The translations under genes were made by a program, and so were the position numbers. This document shows positions 5,915 to 9,983 of a DNA stretch of 9,983 nt, one piece after another. Source of the stretch: an uncultured Bacteroides sp. GTDB taxonomy: Bacteria > Bacteroidota > Bacteroidia > Bacteroidales > Bacteroidaceae. The DNA is taken from positions 1-9,983 of the forward strand of contig USSR01000206.1 in NCBI GenBank assembly GCA_900557355.1. Reading direction: 5' to 3'. Position 1 is the stretch's first letter. Each line of letters opens with the position of its first letter. The notes beneath the pieces were generated by a model, which was not told the origin of the DNA, did no database searches, and saw only the letters and a program-made list of their open reading frames with translations.

Positions 5915-7807
5915 ATGTATAAGGAAATCTTAAAGCAATACTGGGGATATGATAACTTCCGGGGCATACAGGAAGACATCATCAATAGCATCGGCGAAGG
6001 AAGAGACACCTTGGGACTGATGCCTACGGGCGGCGGAAAGTCCATCACATTCCAGGTGCCTGCACTTGCCAGAGAGGGACTTTGCATAGTTATCACTCCC
6101 CTGATTTCTCTGATGAAAGACCAGGTGCAGAACCTTAAAAAAAGAGGAATCAAAGCACTTGCCATCTACTCCGGAATGTCCCGGCAAGAGATTATCGTCA
6201 CACTGGAAAACTGTATTTTCGGCAATTACAAATTCTTGTATATATCGCCCGAACGGTTGGATACGGAAATCTTCCGCACCAAGCTACGGAAAATGAATGT
6301 CAGCATGATAACCGTTGACGAGAGCCATTGCATATCACAATGGGGATATGATTTCCGTCCTGCCTATCTGAAGATAGCCGAAATACGTAATCTCTTACCC
6401 GGTGTCCCTGTGCTGGCACTGACTGCAACCGCTACCCCGGAAGTCGTGAAGGATATCCAGGCACGGCTGTGCTTCCGGCAAGAAAATGTTTTCCGTATGA
6501 GTTTCGAACGGAAGAACCTTGCCTACATAGTCCGCAAAACAGAAAATAAGACCGGAGAACTTCTTCACATCCTGCGCCGTATGCCGGGTAGTGCCATTAT
6601 TTACGTACGCAATCGTCGGCGAACCAAAGAAATCACCGAACTTTTAATTAACGAAGAGATTACCGCCGACTTCTACCACGCCGGTCTGGATGATGCCACC
6701 AAGGATATACGTCAGCATCGCTGGCAAACAGGCGAGAGCCGTGTAATGGTTGCTACCAACGCTTTCGGCATGGGGATCGACAAGCCCGATGTACGTATCG
6801 TAATCCACCTCGATTTGCCGGACTCTCCCGAAGCCTATTTCCAGGAAGCAGGACGTGCAGGACGTGACGGCAACAAGGCGTATGCCGTAATACTCTATGC
6901 CAAATCGGACAAAGTCACCCTTCATAAACGTATCCCGGACACCTTTCCGGAGAAAGACTACATCAAACAGGTGTACGAACATCTGCAATATTATTACCAG
7001 ATGGCAATGGGAGACGGTTTGGGATGTGTCAGAGAGTTCAATCTGGAAGACTTTTGCCGGAAGTTCAAATACTTCCCTGTACCTGCCGACAGTGCTTTGA
7101 AGATTCTGACGCAAGCAGGATATCTGGAATATACCGACGAACAGGACAATGCCTCCCGTCTTTACTTCACCGTCCGCCGTGATGAACTGTATAAATTACG
7201 CGAACTGGGAGAGGACATGGAAAAACTTATTCAAATTGTTCTGCGCTCTTACACCGGAGTATTCACGGATTACACCTTTATCAACGAGAATTCACTTGCC
7301 GTACGTAGCGGATTAACGCGACAACGGGTGTATGACTTGCTGATACGCCTATCCAAGATGCGCGTCATCGACTATATCCCACATAAAAAGACACCTTATA
7401 TCATATACACACGCGAACGTGTAGACAGGCAGCATCTGCAAATCTCCCGCAGTATATACGAGGAGCGTAAGGAACGTTATGAAGCCCGCATTCAGGCAAT
7501 GGTAGACTATGTAACGACCGAAACCGTTTGCCGCAGCCGTATGCTTCTACGGTATTTCGGTGAGAAGAATGAACATAACTGCGGAATATGCGATGTCTGC
7601 CTCAGCCACCGTGCCGAGACTCCCGAGCTTTCCTCCCAACAAATAAAAGAAGAAATTAAAGAATTGCTTCGCAAGCAACCTCTGACACCTGCCGATATTG
7701 CCTCACAAATAGAAGCAGATAAAGAAATCATTTCTCAATGCATCCGGGAGTTGCTGGAAGAAAGAGATCTGAAGACGGTGAACGGCATCATAAGCCTGAG
7801 GGCATGA
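5915..7807 (+). CDS. recQ: RecQ family 3'-5' DNA helicase
   Basis: RecQ unwinds DNA 3'-5' using ATP and supplies RecJ with a single-stranded 5' tail. From this start the product is 630 residues. The helicase core is complete: FRGIQ 15-19 (motif 0), MPTGGGKS 36-43 (Walker A), TPLISLMKDQV 61-71, DESH 135-138, aromatic-rich loop SQWGYDFRPAY 141-151, TATAT 170-174, VATNAFGMGIDKP 279-291 and QEAGRAGRDG 310-319. Zinc ligands are Cys539, Cys556, Cys559 and Cys562. About 180 residues separate motif VI from the zinc-module region, with winged-helix-like stretches, and only about 65 residues follow the last Cys, ending in another helix-turn-helix-like stretch; a normal RQC wing plus HRDC does not fit. 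The frame is open to an ATG at 5840, but those 25 codons come from the inverted repeat and match no RecQ, so 5915 is preferred. The start lacks a Shine-Dalgarno sequence. Confidence 0.95.
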   Translation: MYKEILKQYWGYDNFRGIQEDIINSIGEGRDTLGLMPTGGGKSITFQVPALAREGLCIVITPLISLMKDQVQNLKKRGIKALAIYSGMSRQEIIVTLENCIFGNYKFLYISPERLDTEIFRTKLRKMNVSMITVDESHCISQWGYDFRPAYLKIAEIRNLLPGVPVLALTATATPEVVKDIQARLCFRQENVFRMSFERKNLAYIVRKTENKTGELLHILRRMPGSAIIYVRNRRRTKEITELLINEEITADFYHAGLDDATKDIRQHRWQTGESRVMVATNAFGMGIDKPDVRIVIHLDLPDSPEAYFQEAGRAGRDGNKAYAVILYAKSDKVTLHKRIPDTFPEKDYIKQVYEHLQYYYQMAMGDGLGCVREFNLEDFCRKFKYFPVPADSALKILTQAGYLEYTDEQDNASRLYFTVRRDELYKLRELGEDMEKLIQIVLRSYTGVFTDYTFINENSLAVRSGLTRQRVYDLLIRLSKMRVIDYIPHKKTPYIIYTRERVDRQHLQISRSIYEERKERYEARIQAMVDYVTTETVCRSRMLLRYFGEKNEHNCGICDVCLSHRAETPELSSQQIKEEIKELLRKQPLTPADIASQIEADKEIISQCIRELLEERDLKTVNGIISLRA

Positions 7808-7809
7808 GA

Positions 7810-7837
7810 AAGGGCGTACAGTAAATTGCACGCCCTT
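7810..7837. terminator. Hairpin between convergent recQ and the M48 protease gene
   Basis: AAGGGCGT (7810-7817) and ACGCCCTT (7830-7837) form a perfect, GC-rich 8-bp stem with a 12-base loop, starting 3 bases after the recQ stop and ending 22 bases before the stop of the converging gene. On the plus strand it is followed by CTCCTTATATATC, which is only moderately T-rich. The position between two converging stops fits a terminator for recQ, possibly used from both sides. Confidence 0.65.
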
Positions 7838-7858
7838 CTCCTTATATATCAATAAGAA

Positions 7859-8659
7859 TTATTCCGTTACCGCCGGTTTCTCAATACCTTCGTTGGTTGC
7901 GCGTTCTTCCATACGCTGGATACGGGCATCCAAATCAGGATGAGTAGAGAACAGTTGATTCAGCTTACTACTTTTCTGTGCACCGGCCTCTTCCTGCAAT
8001 TTCTTCAACTTCTGGAAAGACAAAGCCATTGCCCAGGGATTCTTACCATGACTCTTCAAGAACTCGTAGCCGTAATCGTCGGCACTGCGTTCCTGCTTCT
8101 GTGAGTAAGTGGAGTTCACCAAAGCTTCACCCAAATCGCCCAACTGAGAATCTGTCAGTTTAGCAGCCGTACCGCCTTGCGAAGAAATACCGTCTTTCAA
8201 GGCAGAAGTCAGCAATGCTGTGCGGAAGCCATTCTTAGAGTCCTTGTGTGCCACATGCCCCACTTCGTGACCGATAACACCGAGCAATTCATCGTCACTC
8301 ATAATGTCCATCAAAGAAGAAAAGATACGTACACTACCATCTGCACACGCAAAGGCATTGACGTCTATTACATAGTAAACCTTAAAATTCAAGGGAATTC
8401 CTTCCACATCCGTCAGGCCGTCAGTCAGCTTTTTCAAGCGGATAGTGTACTCATTGTCGTCCGCACACACCTGATTGTGAGTATCCATCCAGTCGATGTA
8501 TTCTTTCACATACTCCGTCATTTGAGCATCTGTTAAAGTCACCGCTTTAACGGCTTTTACTGCACCTTTCAATGCTTTCACATTAAACTGAGCCATTGCA
8601 GGCATTGTCACAGCCATGCATACGAGAAGAAGGGTCCACTTCATAAGAGTCTTTTTCAT
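7859..8659 (-). CDS. Exported M48 family zinc metalloprotease, LoiP (YggG)-like
   Basis: The protein is a 266-residue envelope protease. The N-terminus has Lys residues, a hydrophobic stretch (WTLLLVCMAV) and AMA-Q at 21-24, a good signal peptidase I site. Zinc motif HEVGH is at 131-135 (His131, Glu132, His135), with the third ligand probably Glu190 in QERSADD. Between them run NFKVYY, DVNAFA and a SLMDIMSDDE stretch. A STHP motif at 238-241 and the Arg-rich C-terminus complete the family pattern. From memory this order and spacing, including SQLGDLGEALVNS, follow E. coli LoiP closely; LoiP is an outer-membrane lipoprotein that cleaves between Phe residues. Here Cys14 is preceded by Val and has no lipobox, so the protein is more likely soluble periplasmic. 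Mature Cys65 and Cys105 could form a disulfide. It is a stand-alone gene, convergent with recQ; natural substrates are unknown. Confidence 0.93.
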   Translation of the reverse strand: MKKTLMKWTLLLVCMAVTMPAMAQFNVKALKGAVKAVKAVTLTDAQMTEYVKEYIDWMDTHNQVCADDNEYTIRLKKLTDGLTDVEGIPLNFKVYYVIDVNAFACADGSVRIFSSLMDIMSDDELLGVIGHEVGHVAHKDSKNGFRTALLTSALKDGISSQGGTAAKLTDSQLGDLGEALVNSTYSQKQERSADDYGYEFLKSHGKNPWAMALSFQKLKKLQEEAGAQKSSKLNQLFSTHPDLDARIQRMEERATNEGIEKPAVTE

Positions 8660-8660
8660 T

Positions 8661-8975
8661 CTTGTGTTTTTAGAAGATGATTATTTTTATTTTGATAAAT
8701 GTGGCGCAAAAGAACAAATTTTAAATGATACCATCAACATATTAGGAGATGTTTTTCTCTTTTTCGACAAAGTTCTTGGTATAAAGACTAATTTTTTATG
8801 CAAACCCAAACTGTTTCTAAATAATATCATACCTTATGAGGGTTTGTTCTCGCCAAATTCCAACAATTGCTATTGTGTCGATGCATGCACCGAATTCGAA
8901 GGCGAAAGAGCCGCCGGATTTATAAAAGTATATCAAGTCTCATACGACGAATTCCAATTCATGTTCGGTTTATGA
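8661..8975 (+). pseudogene. Unrecognised open frame, possible gene remnant or small gene without ATG
   Basis: One plus-strand frame has no stop for about 105 codons after the end of the antisense M48 gene and ends in TGA at 8973-8975. The only ATG that opens it (8616) lies inside the oppositely oriented protease gene; no ATG occurs in frame from there until three residues before the end. The last 45 codons look coding: many codons end in C, and the peptide is mixed and acidic (for example EFEGERAAGF then IKVYQVSYDEFQ). I do not recognise a family. It may be the 3' remnant of a decayed gene, a short gene using TTG (in GAG GGT TTG TTC near 8841), or a chance open frame. Upstream bases 8680-8830 are AT-rich and less coding-like. 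Confidence 0.25.
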
Positions 8976-9021
8976 TCGGATCAGGTACGGTAATTCGTTT
9001 TTCATTGATTTTTTCTTTTTA

Positions 9022-9053
9022 TTCGTATATTCCGGAGAATTTCTTTAAGTTTG
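9022..9053 (+). promoter_or_regulatory. Promoter of the TPR protein gene
   Basis: TAAGTTTG at 9046-9053 is a perfect match to the Bacteroides -7 consensus TAnnTTTG. TTCG at 9022-9025, 20 bases upstream, matches the -33 TTTG at 3 of 4 positions. The predicted start near 9060 leaves a leader of about 30 AT-rich bases before the ATG at 9093, without a strong Shine-Dalgarno sequence. Confidence 0.65.
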
Positions 9054-9092
9054 CAAAAGAATAGAAACAAAATATCAAAGACATACATAATT

Positions 9093-9983
9093 ATGGGATT
9101 CTTTAAATCTTTCTTCTCCGGCAAACAAGACAAGCCGGAAACTGAAAAACAGAAAAACGAGCAGAAGAACTTTGAAATTTTCAAGTATGACGGCATGCGT
9201 GCACAGCGCATGGGACGTCCGGACTACGCCATTAAATGTTTCACCGAAGCCTTGGCCATCCAGGATGACTTTGAAACCATGAGTTATCTGAGCCAGGTTT
9301 ACATCCAGACAAATGCCCTCAGCGAAGCACATGAGCTTTTGGAACGTATGGCGAAACTGGAACCGGAACATACTTCCACCTTCCTCACCCTTGCCAATGT
9401 ATGCTACCTGCAAGAAGATTATCAGGCCATGACCGAAGCCGCACAGAAAGCTATTGAAATAGAAGAAGGCAACGCCATGGCGCACTATCTTCTGGGAAGG
9501 GCCAAGCAAGGAATGGATGATGGCATTATGAGCATCGCCCACCTCACCAAAGCCATCGTTCTGAAAGATGATTTCACCGAAGCACGCCTCCTACGTGCCG
9601 AAGCATTAACCAAGATGAAGCAGTATAATGAAGCCATGGAGGACATTGACGCTATATTGGCACAAGATGCAGATGACGAAAGCGCCCTCTTGCTACGCGG
9701 CAAAATCAAAGAAGCCACCGGTGACGCCGGAGCGGCAGAAGCCGATTATTGTCACGTGACTGAACTGAATCCCTTCAATGAGCAAGGTTTCCTCTATCTG
9801 GGACAACTCTATATTGAGCAAAAGAAACTTCCGGAAGCTATCGCCCTCTTTGATGAAGCTATTGAACTGAACCCTAATTTTGCGCAAGCCTACCACGAAC
9901 GCGGACGTGCCAAGTTGCTGAATGGCGACAAAGATGGTTCGGTTGAGGACACAAAGATAGCATTGGAACTAAATCCGAAAGAA
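9093..9983 (+). CDS. Tetratricopeptide repeat (TPR) protein (3' end outside window)
   Basis: The frame opens at the ATG at 9093 and stays open to the last base, giving 297 codons with no stop; the gene continues beyond the window. After a short hydrophobic-basic start (MGFFKSFFSGKQ) and a charged Lys/Glu/Gln linker to about residue 26, nearly everything is TPR-like: repeats begin around residues 27, 61, 95, 128, 162, 196, 229 and 263, with typical ends such as AIKCFTEALAI 46-56, AIALFDEAIELNP 249-261 and the final LELNP. TPRs form a superhelical scaffold for protein-protein contacts, so the partner and pathway cannot be told from the repeats. There is no signal peptide or clear transmembrane segment in the visible part, so it is probably cytosolic. 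It has its own promoter and is divergent from the protease gene. An enzymatic or membrane domain could still follow downstream. Confidence 0.9.
   Translation, partial: MGFFKSFFSGKQDKPETEKQKNEQKNFEIFKYDGMRAQRMGRPDYAIKCFTEALAIQDDFETMSYLSQVYIQTNALSEAHELLERMAKLEPEHTSTFLTLANVCYLQEDYQAMTEAAQKAIEIEEGNAMAHYLLGRAKQGMDDGIMSIAHLTKAIVLKDDFTEARLLRAEALTKMKQYNEAMEDIDAILAQDADDESALLLRGKIKEATGDAGAAEADYCHVTELNPFNEQGFLYLGQLYIEQKKLPEAIALFDEAIELNPNFAQAYHERGRAKLLNGDKDGSVEDTKIALELNPKE

Larger units (their letters stand above)
8660..9092. other. 433-base intergenic region between the protease and TPR genes
   Basis: The two genes diverge here, so the region should hold both promoters. The TPR-side promoter is clear (9022-9053). 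No clean -7 element is found for the protease; the nearest is TAAAATTTG on the minus strand (8715-8723), with one base too many between TA and TTTG. The interrupted palindrome TGATC-G-GATCA lies at 8973-8983, on the stop codon of the orphan open frame. No RNA gene is recognised. Confidence 0.6.

Noticed and set aside
6644..7114. 156-residue minus-strand frame within recQ
   Set aside because: It is antisense to helicase motifs V and VI; the length is a by-product of recQ codon use.
8715..8723. Promoter -7 element for the M48 protease gene
   Set aside because: TAAAATTTG on the minus strand has three rather than two bases between TA and TTTG, and no TTTG lies at the -33 distance.
8867..9064. 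65-residue Arg-rich plus frame near the TPR promoter
   Set aside because: It overlaps the orphan frame in another phase and runs through the TPR promoter; its composition looks like noncoding DNA.
9075..9542. 155-residue minus-strand frame opposite the TPR gene
   Set aside because: The plus strand encodes regular TPRs with a promoter; the reverse frame has no support.
1..9983. Defence island, CRISPR array, phage or biosynthetic cluster
   Set aside because: All identifiable genes are housekeeping, repair or proteolysis genes; no regularly spaced repeats or defence-type domains are seen.

Overview
The window reads as chromosomal DNA from a Bacteroidota member, most probably Bacteroides or a close relative. 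Three things point there. Two intergenic regions contain perfect matches to the Bacteroides primary sigma factor -7 element (TAnnTTTG). Several starts lack a Shine-Dalgarno sequence. The gene content and protein sequences also fit. The species cannot be fixed from the sequence alone. I see no rRNA, tRNA, CRISPR array, insertion sequence, integrase or phage gene.

Layout. Positions 1-3102 (+) hold a tight gene set: the 3' part of clpS, then clpA, then aat. This is a bacterial N-degron pathway in one transcription unit: Aat adds Leu/Phe to protein N-termini, ClpS recognises the N-degron, and ClpA unfolds the substrate and passes it to ClpP, whose gene is not in the window. Positions 3116-3880 (-) hold yaaA (peroxide stress/DUF328 family), convergent with aat and divergent from recJ. 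The 222-base yaaA-recJ gap holds a yaaA promoter element, a UUCG-loop inverted repeat, a 10-bp palindrome and a tandem 10-mer. Positions 4103-7807 (+) hold recJ then recQ, a 5'-3' single-strand exonuclease and a 3'-5' helicase that act together in RecF-type recombination repair. Between them lies a 30-bp-arm inverted repeat that looks like a dispersed repeat. Positions 7859-8659 (-) hold an exported M48 metalloprotease very similar in layout to E. coli LoiP (YggG), separated from recQ by a shared hairpin. Positions 8660-9092 have no clear gene. They hold an unrecognised open frame with a coding-like look but no ATG start, followed by a good promoter. Positions 9093-9983 (+) begin a TPR-repeat protein that runs off the window end.

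Taken together this is mostly housekeeping: protein quality control, oxidative-stress defence, DNA repair and envelope proteolysis. I find no convincing undescribed system. The points most worth a second look are the RecQ domain order (extra segment before the zinc module, no room for a typical RQC plus HRDC tail), the repeat upstream of recQ that also affects start-site calling, the two-sided yaaA/recJ regulatory region, and the orphan open frame at 8661-8975.
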